DNA of 8,104 nt from Actinomycetes bacterium (lineage in GTDB: Bacteria; Actinomycetota; Acidimicrobiia; Spongiisociales; UBA5794), in assembly GCA_024640745.1 (NCBI GenBank), contig JAHEEL010000103.1, forward strand, positions 1-8,104, read 5' to 3'. A program made the position numbers and the translations under genes. This document shows, one piece after another, positions 1 to 6,638 of the stretch. The notes beneath the pieces were generated by a model. It did not search any database. It saw only the letters and a program-made list of their open reading frames with translations, and was not told the DNA's origin. Positions within the stretch are counted from its first letter, which is position 1; every line of letters begins with the position of its first letter.

Positions 1-237
1 GCACCGCACAGCTTGCTCTCTCGCAGCCTCGTGGTGTCGCCCGACTCGGAGATTGCGGTGACGGTGGAGATCGACCGACCTGCGCGCGTGAACGTCGACG
101 GACGCGAGATTGCCACCGTCGCACCCGGGGCCCGCATCGTGGTGGTCCGGGGTGAGCGAAGCGCCCGGTTTCTCACGCTCGACACCCACCCGTTCCCTCA
201 GGCCGTGCGCCACCAGTTCGGCCTCGCCCATGCTTGA
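1..237 (+). CDS. nadK: NAD kinase, C-terminal part (5' end outside window)
   Basis: NAD kinase phosphorylates NAD to NADP in the cytoplasm using ATP or polyphosphate. Only the last 78 residues are present; the reading frame is open from base 1. The fragment begins with A-P-H-S-L followed by S-R-S-L-V-V-S-P, the conserved 'PHSL..RPLV' strand of the C-terminal all-beta domain of NAD kinases. It continues with the usual V-x-V-D-G-R segment and the V-V-V-R-G-E strand before a short tail. The N-terminal GGDG motif and catalytic Asp lie upstream of the window. The stop codon overlaps the start of recN by 8 bp, and nadK-recN adjacency is a well-known actinobacterial arrangement. This context supports the family call although the fragment is short. 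Confidence 0.88.
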   Translation, partial: APHSLLSRSLVVSPDSEIAVTVEIDRPARVNVDGREIATVAPGARIVVVRGERSARFLTLDTHPFPQAVRHQFGLAHA

Positions 238-1828
238 CGAACTGACGGTCCGCAACCTCGGGCTGATCCCGAGCGCGCATCTCGAACCGGGTCCCGGCCT
301 CGTGGTGATCTCCGGAGAGACCGGCACCGGCAAGACCCTGCTCCTCGGCGCGTTGCGCTTGCTTCGCGGCGAGCAAGCGCGGAAGGACCAAATCGGGCCG
401 AGCGGCGACGAGACGGTGGTGGAGGCACGATTCCTCGGCGAAGCCGGAGAGCGTGTCCTCGGACGCCGAGTCGACGTGCGGCGCTCCAGGGCGACGATCG
501 ATGGCAGCCTGGCGACGGCTGGGAATCTGGCCGAGGCTCTGACGGGCGTCCTCGACGTGGTGGGTCAGCATGATCGTACGGTGTTGAGTGATCCGCGAGC
601 CTTGCGGCGAATGCTCGACGACGTCATGGGGCCGGAGGGGAAGCAGGAGCTAGAAAGCTACGCGGAGGCTTGGAGCGGATTCCGCGAGGTCGTCGAGCGG
701 GCCGCCGCGCTCGGGGGGGATCGCCGGGCACTCGAGCGGGAGCTCGACATGGTCCGCTTTCAGCGTGACGAGATCGGGGCTGCGGCGTTCTCCAGCGGCG
801 AAGATCGGGAACTGGCCGAGCGCGTCGGCCGACTCCGGAACGCGGAGGAGCTGCGGGAACGCCTGGGCGCCGCGAGCGCGGCAATCGGGGACGACGGGGC
901 AGTCGGATCGATCGAACGAGCCGGTCGGGATATGCGAGCTGCGGCGCGCACCGACCCGTCGCTCAGCAGCCTCGCGGACCTCACCGACCAAGCGGCCGAA
1001 GTCCTCAACGAGCTCAGGGTGGGGATCGCGCGGGCAGTTGCCGATCTGGAGCACGAGCCGGGGGAGCTCGATCGCATCGAACAGCGACTCGCGCTGCTCT
1101 CGAACCTTCGCCGGAAATACGGAGATGATCTCGAGTCGGTGATCGAACATGGAGCAGCGGCGGAGCGTCGAGCGACCGAGATCGAAGGACTGCTCGGCCA
1201 GGCCGGAGCGATCGACGAGCAATTGGCCGAGGCGCAGCGGGCCGTCGACGCCGCCGCAGAGAAGGTCCACCGTACTCGGAGGGACACCGGGGACCGGATA
1301 GCAGCGGCAGCCGTGAAGCACCTCCGCGATCTCGGCTTCTCCGAACCTGTCGTGGAGTTCGACATCACGCGTCGCGATCCCGGCCCCGACGGCGGCGACC
1401 AGGTGGTACTCCAGTTCGCATCCGACCGTGACCTCGAGGCGGCACCGATCTCGAAGGTGGCCTCGGGAGGCGAGTTGAGCCGACTGATCCTCGCCCTCAG
1501 GCTTGCTGCGGGCGCCGGAGATGTCGCCGTGGTCGCGTTCGACGAGATCGACGCCGGCACGGGTGGGGAGACCGCCTTGGCGATGGCGAGGAAGCTCCAA
1601 GCGCTGGCCGCAGATCGGCAGGTCTTCTGCGTGACCCACCTCCCGCAAGTTGCTGCCTTCGCCGATAGCCACTTCGTCGTCCGTCGCAACGGCAACGTGG
1701 CGAGCGTGGAACGTCTCGAAGGCGAGCAGCGACTCGAAGAGCTGTCGCGGATGCTTGCAGGTCTGCCGGACAGCAAGCGGGGTCGCGCTCATGCCATGGA
1801 GCTGCTGAAGCTCGCACACACTGCCTGA
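230..1828 (+). CDS. recN: DNA repair ATPase RecN (SMC-like)
   Basis: RecN is an SMC-like ATPase that acts early in double-strand break repair, in the cytoplasm on DNA. The 532-residue product has an N-terminal half ABC head with Walker A G-E-T-G-T-G-K-T at residues 29-36 and a Q-loop region G-Q-H at 112-114. A long central helical, charged coiled-coil region follows. The C-terminal half head carries the signature S-G-G-E-L-S at 412-417, Walker B ending F-D-E-I-D at 437-441, and a switch histidine in V-T-H-L-P-Q. These are hallmark RecN features; 532 residues is slightly short (E. coli about 553), so the coiled coil is short. ATG at 230 was chosen because the protein then begins M-L-D-E-L-T-V-R-N, the normal N terminus. 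The frame stays open further upstream but that part is nadK shadow. No clear Shine-Dalgarno sequence precedes it, so translation is probably coupled to nadK. Confidence 0.96.
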   Translation: MLDELTVRNLGLIPSAHLEPGPGLVVISGETGTGKTLLLGALRLLRGEQARKDQIGPSGDETVVEARFLGEAGERVLGRRVDVRRSRATIDGSLATAGNLAEALTGVLDVVGQHDRTVLSDPRALRRMLDDVMGPEGKQELESYAEAWSGFREVVERAAALGGDRRALERELDMVRFQRDEIGAAAFSSGEDRELAERVGRLRNAEELRERLGAASAAIGDDGAVGSIERAGRDMRAAARTDPSLSSLADLTDQAAEVLNELRVGIARAVADLEHEPGELDRIEQRLALLSNLRRKYGDDLESVIEHGAAAERRATEIEGLLGQAGAIDEQLAEAQRAVDAAAEKVHRTRRDTGDRIAAAAVKHLRDLGFSEPVVEFDITRRDPGPDGGDQVVLQFASDRDLEAAPISKVASGGELSRLILALRLAAGAGDVAVVAFDEIDAGTGGETALAMARKLQALAADRQVFCVTHLPQVAAFADSHFVVRRNGNVASVERLEGEQRLEELSRMLAGLPDSKRGRAHAMELLKLAHTA

Positions 1829-1861
1829 CGCCGAAAGGTGCGCTCGCGGATTCGGGTTCGG

Positions 1862-1867
1862 TATGCT
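1862..1867 (+). promoter_or_regulatory. possible weak -10 element upstream of pyrG
   Basis: TATGCT lies about 26 bases before the pyrG start codon and matches TATAAT at four of six positions. It sits in the only real intergenic gap of the window (64 bp). Transcription would begin a few bases before the ribosome-binding site, giving a leader of roughly 20 nt. No recognisable -35 hexamer is present at 16-18 bp spacing, so this is only a candidate. The alternative is read-through from nadK-recN. Confidence 0.25.
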
Positions 1868-1877
1868 GCGGCCTTCC

Positions 1878-1886
1878 GAGGTGGAG
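1878..1886 (+). promoter_or_regulatory. ribosome-binding site that decides the pyrG TTG start
   Basis: GAGGTGGAG ends 6 nt before the TTG at 1893. This good spacing supports TTG 1893 as the pyrG start over the in-frame ATG at 1863, which lies upstream of this site, and over GTG 1881, which lies inside it. Confidence 0.6.
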
Positions 1887-1892
1887 TGCAAC

Positions 1893-3548
1893 TTGACCAA
1901 GCACGTATTCGTCACCGGTGGGGTGACCTCAAGTCTGGGCAAGGGCATCACTGCCGCTTCCCTAGGTCGGCTGCTCGAGACTCGCGGTCTCCGGGTCACG
2001 ATCCAGAAGCTCGATCCCTACATCAACGTCGACCCCGGCACGATGAATCCGTTCGAGCATGGGGAAGTGTTCGTCACCGACGACGGAGGTGAGACCGACC
2101 TCGACCTCGGCCACTACGAGCGCTACACGGGCGTCCATCTCAGCCGAGACTCGAATGTGACTACGGGCTCGATCTACCAATCCGTGATCCGTAAGGAGCG
2201 GCGCGGAGACTACCTCGGAGCCACCGTTCAGGTGATCCCGCACATCACGAACGAGATCAAGGCGCGGATCCGCAAGCTCGGGCAGAGTGCTGACGTCGAC
2301 GTTGTCATCACCGAGGTGGGCGGGACCGTCGGCGACATCGAGAGTCTGCCGTTTCTCGAGGCGATTCGGCAGATCCGCAAGGACGTCGGACACGAGAACG
2401 TCTGCTACATCCACGTCACACTGGTGCCCTACCTCGCCACCAGTGAGGAGCTCAAGACGAAGCCGACGCAGCACAGCGTCGCCGAACTGCGTTCGCGCGG
2501 TATCCAACCCGAGGTCATCGTGGTTCGATCCGACCGGCCGATCGAGGAACCGGCACGCCGGAAGATCAGCTTGTTCTGTGACGTGGAACCCGACGCGGTG
2601 ATCAGCGCTCTCGATGTGGGCAACATCTACGCCGTGCCGCTCGCTCTGGAGGCTGCCGGGCTCGACACCGTGGTGTGTCGCGAGCTCGGGCTGGAGACAC
2701 CACCGCCCGATCTCGCCGCCTGGCGAGCGATGGTGGATCGGATGGAGCGTGCGGCAGAACCGGTGACGATCGGCTTGGTCGGCAAGTACGTCGAGCTACC
2801 GGACGCCTACCTCTCCGTCGTTGAGTCGCTGCGGCATTCGGCTGCTGCGCACGGCGCCGCTGTGGAGATCCGATGGATTCCGGCCGAGGAGGTCGAAGGA
2901 CTGCTGGCCGCGACGCATCTGGACGGCCTCGATGGGCTGATCGTCCCCGGCGGATTCGGCATTCGCGGTGTGGAGGGAAAGATCGAGGCCATCCGACATG
3001 CCCGGGAGTCCGATGTGCCGTTCCTCGGCCTGTGCCTCGGTCTCCAATGCGCCGTCATCGAGCTTGCCCGCAACGTGCTCGGCCACGCCGGTGCCCACAG
3101 CACCGAGTTCGATCCGACGACGAGGCATCCGGTCATCGACCTGATGGAGGATCAGGCGGACGTGGAGGATCTTGGTGGGACGATGCGTCTGGGCATCTAT
3201 CCGGCGAAGCTGCGCCCCGACACGCTGACCGCGGAGCTGTACGGCGAGCCGGTGATCTATGAGCGACATCGCCATCGCTGGGAGGTCAACAACCGCTACC
3301 GGCACGAGTTCGAGGCGGCGGGGCTCGCCTTCTCGGGGCTTTCGCCGGACGACCGGCTCGTGGAGATCATCGAGCTGCCGTCGCACCCGTTCTTCGTTGC
3401 CTCGCAGTTCCACCCGGAGTTCAAGTCGCGACCGGACGATCCGCATCCGCTGTTCAACGGATTCATCGACGCCGCATTGGCTCGACGCCGGGCCAAAGGC
3501 GCCGACGTCGATACATCCGCCGCGGCGTCGGTCCCGTCCGGTCGCTGA
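1893..3548 (+). CDS. pyrG: CTP synthase (glutamine-hydrolysing)
   Basis: PyrG makes CTP from UTP, ATP and glutamine, the last step of de novo pyrimidine nucleotide synthesis, in the cytoplasm. The 551-residue length is normal. The N-terminal amidoligase domain has the P-loop-like G-G-V-T-S-S-L-G-K-G at 9-18 (Lys17). The K-L-D-P-Y-I-N-V-D-P-G-T-M-N-P motif follows at 39-53, with probable Mg2+ ligands Asp71 and Glu141 (compare E. coli Asp72 and Glu140). The C-terminal class I glutamine amidotransferase domain has P-G-G-F-G, the nucleophile Cys381 in G-L-C-L-G, and the triad partners His507 and Glu509 in F-H-P-E-F. TTG at 1893 gives M-T-K-H-V-F-V-T-G-G, matching the family N terminus, and has a well-placed ribosome-binding site. 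The next gene starts 1 nt after the stop. All catalytic residues are intact. Confidence 0.98.
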   Translation: MTKHVFVTGGVTSSLGKGITAASLGRLLETRGLRVTIQKLDPYINVDPGTMNPFEHGEVFVTDDGGETDLDLGHYERYTGVHLSRDSNVTTGSIYQSVIRKERRGDYLGATVQVIPHITNEIKARIRKLGQSADVDVVITEVGGTVGDIESLPFLEAIRQIRKDVGHENVCYIHVTLVPYLATSEELKTKPTQHSVAELRSRGIQPEVIVVRSDRPIEEPARRKISLFCDVEPDAVISALDVGNIYAVPLALEAAGLDTVVCRELGLETPPPDLAAWRAMVDRMERAAEPVTIGLVGKYVELPDAYLSVVESLRHSAAAHGAAVEIRWIPAEEVEGLLAATHLDGLDGLIVPGGFGIRGVEGKIEAIRHARESDVPFLGLCLGLQCAVIELARNVLGHAGAHSTEFDPTTRHPVIDLMEDQADVEDLGGTMRLGIYPAKLRPDTLTAELYGEPVIYERHRHRWEVNNRYRHEFEAAGLAFSGLSPDDRLVEIIELPSHPFFVASQFHPEFKSRPDDPHPLFNGFIDAALARRRAKGADVDTSAAASVPSGR

Positions 3549-3549
3549 G

Positions 3550-4080
3550 GTGTCAGCTTTCCGCACGGTCGGGGCACGGACGCTTGCGGAAGAGGCGTTC
3601 CTTCGGGTGGAGCGGACCACGCTGACGACGCCCGCAGGTGACGTCGTCAAGCGTGTCGTCATCGCCCATCCCGGCGCCGTCGCGCTGGTCCCCGTGCTCG
3701 ACGGCGATGTGTTCCTGATCGAGCAACACCGCGCCCCGATTGGTGAAGACCTCCTCGAGATCCCGGCCGGGAAGCTGGACATCCCCGGCGAGGATCGTCG
3801 CGAGGCGGCCGGTCGCGAGCTCGCCGAGGAAGTCGGGTTCTCCGCCGGTCGCTTGGATCACCTGACCGACCTGATCACCACACCGGGCTTCTGCGACGAG
3901 GTCATCTCGATCTACCGGGCCACCGATCTCGTCGAGGTTCCGACGGCGCCCGTCGGCGCCGAGGAGGAACACGCCACCATCGTGCGCATGCCGCTCGCGG
4001 AGGCGATCGCTCTGGTTCACGACGGCCTGATCCGTGACGCAAAGACGATCGTCGGGCTCGTCCTCGCTGCCGGCCCATGA
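3550..4080 (+). CDS. Nudix hydrolase, ADP-ribose pyrophosphatase type
   Basis: The 176-residue product probably hydrolyses ADP-ribose to AMP and ribose 5-phosphate, a cytoplasmic housecleaning reaction; other nucleoside diphosphate derivatives cannot be excluded. The Nudix box runs from Gly74 to Phe97 and contains R-E-L-A-E-E-V-G-F (89-97), whose glutamates bind the divalent metal. The spacing between the first Gly and the first Glu of the box is six residues rather than the consensus five (G-K-L-D-I-P-G-E). As I recall, the M. tuberculosis ADP-ribose pyrophosphatase Rv1700 has the same variant, so it is a lineage trait rather than a defect. H-P-G-A-V-A at 40-45 and E-I-P-A-G before the box fit the ADP-ribose subfamily. 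GTG 3550, 1 nt after the pyrG stop, gives the expected F-R-T-V-G-A-R-T N terminus. A GTG at 3607 is possible but would remove this strand. The end overlaps xerD by 4 bp (ATGA), as in the pyrG-nudix-xerD order of other actinobacteria. Confidence 0.9.
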   Translation: MSAFRTVGARTLAEEAFLRVERTTLTTPAGDVVKRVVIAHPGAVALVPVLDGDVFLIEQHRAPIGEDLLEIPAGKLDIPGEDRREAAGRELAEEVGFSAGRLDHLTDLITTPGFCDEVISIYRATDLVEVPTAPVGAEEEHATIVRMPLAEAIALVHDGLIRDAKTIVGLVLAAGP

Positions 4081-4958
4081 AGCCGCTTCCCGCGGAGGCG
4101 GAGGAGTTCCTCGGAGCTCTGCGCTCCGAGCGAGGGCTTGCACTCAATACGGTTTCGGCCTACCGGCGGGACCTCGGAGACTACTTCGCCTTCCGTGAGC
4201 GGACGGGGGCCGGGGCCGACGTTTCGAGGTTTGCCGAGGATCTCGCGAATCGGGGGCTCGCCCGCTCGACGCGCGCCCGCAAGCTCGCCGCAGTACGCGG
4301 CTTTCACCGGTTCCTGGTGGTCGAAGGCATGGCAGACGAGGACCCAACAATCCTCGTTGACGTCCCCCGGCAAGCCCGGAGTCTCCCGAAGGCGTTAGCC
4401 GTCGAGCAAGTCATTCGACTTCTGGAGGCGCCCGATCCCGCGACTGCGCTCGGACGGCGGGACCGAGCAATCCTGGAGTTTCTCTACGGAACCGGCGCAC
4501 GGGTGTCCGAGGCCGCGACGGTCACGCTCCCCGATCTCGACCTCGAGTCGTCGACTGTGATCGTCACCGGGAAGGGATCGAAGCAACGGCTGATACCGCT
4601 GGGAAGCCACGCACGTCGGGCAATCATCGATTACCTGCCGGTGCGCCTCGAACTCCTGAGCGAACGAGAGCGGAGCGACGCACTGTTCGTGAATGCCCGC
4701 GGCTCCGCCTTGACACGGCAGGGGTTGTGGGAAATCGTCAAGCGAAACGGCCTCCGCGCCGGGATCGCGCCGGGCTCCCTCTCTCCCCATGTTCTGCGCC
4801 ATTCGGCGGCCACCCACATGGTGGAAGGGGGCGCAGACCTAAGAAGCGTTCAGGAAATGCTCGGTCACGCTAGTATCAGTACCACGCAGGTGTACACACG
4901 TGTGTCTCCGGATCACCTTCATGAGGTGTACGTGATGGCGCACCCTCGAGCCCGGTAG
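4077..4958 (+). CDS. xerD: site-specific tyrosine recombinase XerD
   Basis: XerD, together with XerC, resolves chromosome dimers at the dif site at division. The 293-residue length is normal. The N-terminal SAM-like core-binding domain (about 5-85) starts F-L-G-A-L-R-S-E-R-G-L-A, with the N-T-V-S-A-Y-R-R-D-L motif. The C-terminal catalytic domain (about 105-290) has the full tyrosine recombinase set: Arg142 (G-A-R-V-S-E), Lys166 (T-G-K-G-S-K), His238 and Arg241 (H-V-L-R-H), His264 (L-G-H-A-S) and the nucleophile Tyr273 (V-Y-T). XerD is preferred over XerC because of the G-G-A-D-L-R-S-V-Q segment and the position between the Nudix gene and scpAB, where actinobacterial xerD sits. ATG 4077 overlaps the preceding stop as ATGA. 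There is no Shine-Dalgarno sequence, so translational coupling is likely. No integrase-type cargo, att site or repeat is nearby, so it is not a mobile-element recombinase. Confidence 0.93.
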   Translation: MKPLPAEAEEFLGALRSERGLALNTVSAYRRDLGDYFAFRERTGAGADVSRFAEDLANRGLARSTRARKLAAVRGFHRFLVVEGMADEDPTILVDVPRQARSLPKALAVEQVIRLLEAPDPATALGRRDRAILEFLYGTGARVSEAATVTLPDLDLESSTVIVTGKGSKQRLIPLGSHARRAIIDYLPVRLELLSERERSDALFVNARGSALTRQGLWEIVKRNGLRAGIAPGSLSPHVLRHSAATHMVEGGADLRSVQEMLGHASISTTQVYTRVSPDHLHEVYVMAHPRAR

Positions 4959-4966
4959 GGCACAAC

Positions 4967-4972
4967 AGGAGG
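4967..4972 (+). promoter_or_regulatory. strong Shine-Dalgarno sequence that decides the start of the TraR/DksA-like gene
   Basis: A perfect AGGAGG lies 12 nt before ATG 4985. The in-frame ATG at 4973 directly abuts this motif with no spacer and is therefore unlikely to be used. ATG 4985 is a little far but workable. Confidence 0.65.
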
Positions 4973-4984
4973 ATGGGTTTCCCG

Positions 4985-5335
4985 ATGACCGCGACGATCG
5001 ATACCGCAGCTGCCGAGGCGCTCCTCATCGAGGAGCGCGCGAAAGTCGTGCGACAGCTGCGGGACCTTGGCGCGAACGAATCGGGAGAACTCACGGGCTC
5101 CGTCGATTACGGGGATGCCTTTGCCGACGCGGGCGCCGTCACCGCCGAGCGGACCGAAGTCCTCGGCCTCGTCGAGACTCACACGATCCGCCTCGAGCGC
5201 ATCGACAGGGCCCTGAGCAAGATCGGCGAAGGGACCTATGGGATCTGCGAGACCTGCGGCGAGGAGATCGAACCCGATCGCATCGAGTACCTGCCTGCCG
5301 CTCGCCGTTGCGTGAGGTGCAAGGCCGCTTCGTGA
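4985..5335 (+). CDS. TraR/DksA-family C4 zinc-finger protein
   Basis: The 116-residue product has an N-terminal helical hairpin (about 8-80) rich in Glu, Arg and Leu and a C-terminal zinc finger with four cysteines, Cys88, Cys91, Cys109 and Cys112, in the pattern C-X2-C-X17-C-X2-C. The preceding G-T-Y-G-I-C-E-T-C-G-E-E-I is typical of DksA/TraR proteins, which reach into the secondary channel of RNA polymerase and modulate initiation. The hairpin tip around 41-50 is acidic (D-Y-G-D-A-F-A-D-A-G). It does not give a clean D-x-x-D-x-A motif as in E. coli DksA, so true DksA-like synergy with ppGpp is uncertain. Small members of this kind are common and mostly uncharacterised in actinobacteria. 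It follows xerD after 26 bp and its stop overlaps the HD gene start as GTGA. The alternative start at ATG 4973 would add four residues. Confidence 0.85.
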   Translation: MTATIDTAAAEALLIEERAKVVRQLRDLGANESGELTGSVDYGDAFADAGAVTAERTEVLGLVETHTIRLERIDRALSKIGEGTYGICETCGEEIEPDRIEYLPAARRCVRCKAAS

Positions 5336-5817
5336 CGGTACGCCTGAACAAGGTCCGGCATCTCGTCCGTCGGTTCTTCGGGCATGTCTTCGCCCGGCCC
5401 CTCAGGCCCGCCGAGCAGGACTTCGTCGATGGCCACCTTTCCGGAGCTTGCGCTGAGCTGTTCTGGCTGCAGAGTGACGCCGATCAGCGGCACGCCGTCA
5501 ATACCGCCGGTCGCGTCGCTGAGAAGCTGCCGAACGACCGGGAGGCGATAGAGGCCGCCCTCCTGCACGACGTCGGGAAGTGGCGCCCGTACATCGGGCC
5601 GGTGTCGCGGTCGATTGCGACGATCCTCGACCTTGCCCGGCTTCCCATGACGAACGACATGCGGGCCTACCGGGATCACGGTCCGCTCGGTGCGCTGCAA
5701 CTCGAAGCAGCCCGGTGCGGGCGTTTGGCAGTCGAATTTGCCCGCCATCACTCCACGGAGGAGATCGACGGCGCCGATGCCGAGAGATGGAAGGTGCTGT
5801 ACGAGGCCGACTCGTGA
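5332..5817 (+). CDS. small HD-domain protein, probable metal-dependent phosphohydrolase
   Basis: The 161-residue cytoplasmic product has no signal peptide or membrane segment. It carries the HD superfamily pattern: His54 (Q-R-H-A), the His79-Asp80 doublet in A-L-L-H-D-V-G-K, His116 (R-D-H-G), His139/His140 (A-R-H-H-S) and a C-terminal Asp160. This is a near-complete metal-binding set of an HD phosphohydrolase. The L-L-H-D-V-G-K form resembles HD-GYP and generic HD domains more than the (p)ppGpp hydrolase class, which usually reads H-D-T-V-E-D. The substrate is unknown. GTG 5332 was chosen because it overlaps the previous stop as GTGA, with AAGG 7 nt upstream. The TTG at 5308 and GTG at 5317 would extend into the zinc-finger gene. 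Its own stop again forms GTGA with an in-frame GTG of scpA. It occupies the place where many actinobacteria have a ParA-type ATPase gene between xerD and scpA. Confidence 0.8.
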   Translation: MTVRLNKVRHLVRRFFGHVFARPLRPAEQDFVDGHLSGACAELFWLQSDADQRHAVNTAGRVAEKLPNDREAIEAALLHDVGKWRPYIGPVSRSIATILDLARLPMTNDMRAYRDHGPLGALQLEAARCGRLAVEFARHHSTEEIDGADAERWKVLYEADS

Positions 5818-5850
5818 CCTCCATTCCTCGTGCACCGGCAACGGGAGCGA

Positions 5851-5856
5851 TAGCAT
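5851..5856 (+). promoter_or_regulatory. possible -10 element for a leaderless scpA transcript
   Basis: TAGCAT fits the actinobacterial TANNNT -10 pattern and matches TATAAT at four of six positions. Its last base is 9 bp before ATG 5865, which would place transcription start within a couple of bases of that ATG and give a leaderless message. No clear -35 element is visible. ATG 5865 has no ribosome-binding site at normal distance (GGGAG at 5843-5847 is 17 nt away), which indirectly supports the idea. Confidence 0.3.
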
Positions 5857-5864
5857 CGGCTTCG

Positions 5865-6638
5865 ATGACATACGAGGTGAAGACACGGGTCTTTGAGGGA
5901 CCGCTGGATCTGCTGCTGCAGTTGATCACGTCACACCAGGTCGAGATCACCGAGCTCAGCCTGTCCGATCTCGTCACCGAGTATCTCGAGTATCTCGACG
6001 TGATGACCGACATGGACCTGACGGTCACCAGCGAGTTCCTGCTGATTGCATCGACGTTGATTCAGCTCAAGGCTCGACACCTTCTCCCGGACGACCGCGC
6101 CATCGATCTCGACGATGAGCTGGCACTCTCGGAGGAACGGGATCGCCTGCTTTCGCGCCTGCTGATGAACCTCACGTTCAAGGATGTGGCAGCAGTGCTT
6201 TCCCATCGCATGGCTGCGAGCCAGCGGCACATCGCGCGTGCGGTCGGCCTCGAGGGCGTGACGCCCACGCCCCCGGATTTCGTTCTACGCGTCGATCCGG
6301 CCGGTCTCGCCGCCATCGCCAATCGAGTGTTTGCCGACGTCGACGACTCCATCGACATCGATCATCTCGACATGGAGCTACCGTCGGTGCAGGGCGCCAT
6401 GCTCGATCTCCAGGACCGCATGGCTGCCGCTGTCGAGGCGGATTTCGATGATCTGGTGGCGCATTGCTCGCGATCCGTCGAGGTCGTTGCCTACTTCCTC
6501 GGCCTGCTGGAACTGGCACGCTGGGGGATCCTGCGCGTGTCACAGGAGGACCGCCGTTCCCCAATCGTGGTCAACTACAGCGAAGGGGACGCCGCCGAGC
6601 GGCTGGACGAGCTTCTGAGAGGAGACGACGTCGAATGA
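5865..6638 (+). CDS. scpA: segregation and condensation protein A (kleisin)
   Basis: ScpA is the kleisin that bridges SMC heads and, with ScpB, forms the Smc-ScpAB condensin for chromosome compaction and segregation. The 257-residue length is normal. The N terminus V-F-E-G-P-L-D-L-L-L-Q-L-I at about 9-21 is the family signature. Further conserved parts are L-V-T-E-Y-L, S-E-F-L-L-I-A-S-T-L-I-Q-L-K-A-R-H-L-L-P around residues 48-68, and a C-terminal winged-helix segment containing Y-F-L-G-L-L-E-L and W-G-I-L. ATG 5865 gives M-T-Y-E-V-K-T-R-V-F, the usual start of the family. An in-frame GTG at 5814 overlaps the HD gene stop as GTGA, has GAGG 7 nt upstream, and would add 17 residues rich in Ala and Ser. 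It is a real alternative start. The gene end overlaps scpB as ATGA. Confidence 0.95.
   Translation: MTYEVKTRVFEGPLDLLLQLITSHQVEITELSLSDLVTEYLEYLDVMTDMDLTVTSEFLLIASTLIQLKARHLLPDDRAIDLDDELALSEERDRLLSRLLMNLTFKDVAAVLSHRMAASQRHIARAVGLEGVTPTPPDFVLRVDPAGLAAIANRVFADVDDSIDIDHLDMELPSVQGAMLDLQDRMAAAVEADFDDLVAHCSRSVEVVAYFLGLLELARWGILRVSQEDRRSPIVVNYSEGDAAERLDELLRGDDVE

Noticed and set aside
1831..1861. CCGAA...TTCGG complementary arms as a possible terminator between recN and pyrG
   Set aside because: The stem is only 5 bp with a 15-base loop, and no U-tract follows; it is too weak to call.
650..1999. 449-codon minus-strand open frame across recN and the start of pyrG
   Set aside because: It is the antisense shadow of high-GC coding sequence. 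It resembles no family, crosses two genes with intact conserved motifs on the plus strand, and is rich in Arg, Ser and Pro as expected from shadow frames.
2796..3782. 328-codon minus-strand open frame across pyrG and the Nudix gene
   Set aside because: Antisense shadow of pyrG catalytic regions; no recognisable domain and no promoter or ribosome-binding context.
3772..3843. One-residue insertion in the Nudix box as a sign of an inactive enzyme
   Set aside because: The R-E-x-x-E-E core is intact, and the same six-residue spacing is, from memory, present in the actinobacterial ADP-ribose pyrophosphatase Rv1700.
4871..4876. TAGTAT inside the 3' end of xerD as a promoter for the TraR/DksA-like gene
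   Set aside because: It matches TANNNT but lies over 100 bp from the start codon, inside conserved recombinase coding sequence, with no convincing -35 element.
4077..4958. Tyrosine recombinase as a sign of an integrated mobile element
   Set aside because: Length, motifs and the surrounding pyrG-nudix-xerD-scpAB order fit housekeeping XerD; no direct repeats, tRNA target or cargo genes are present.
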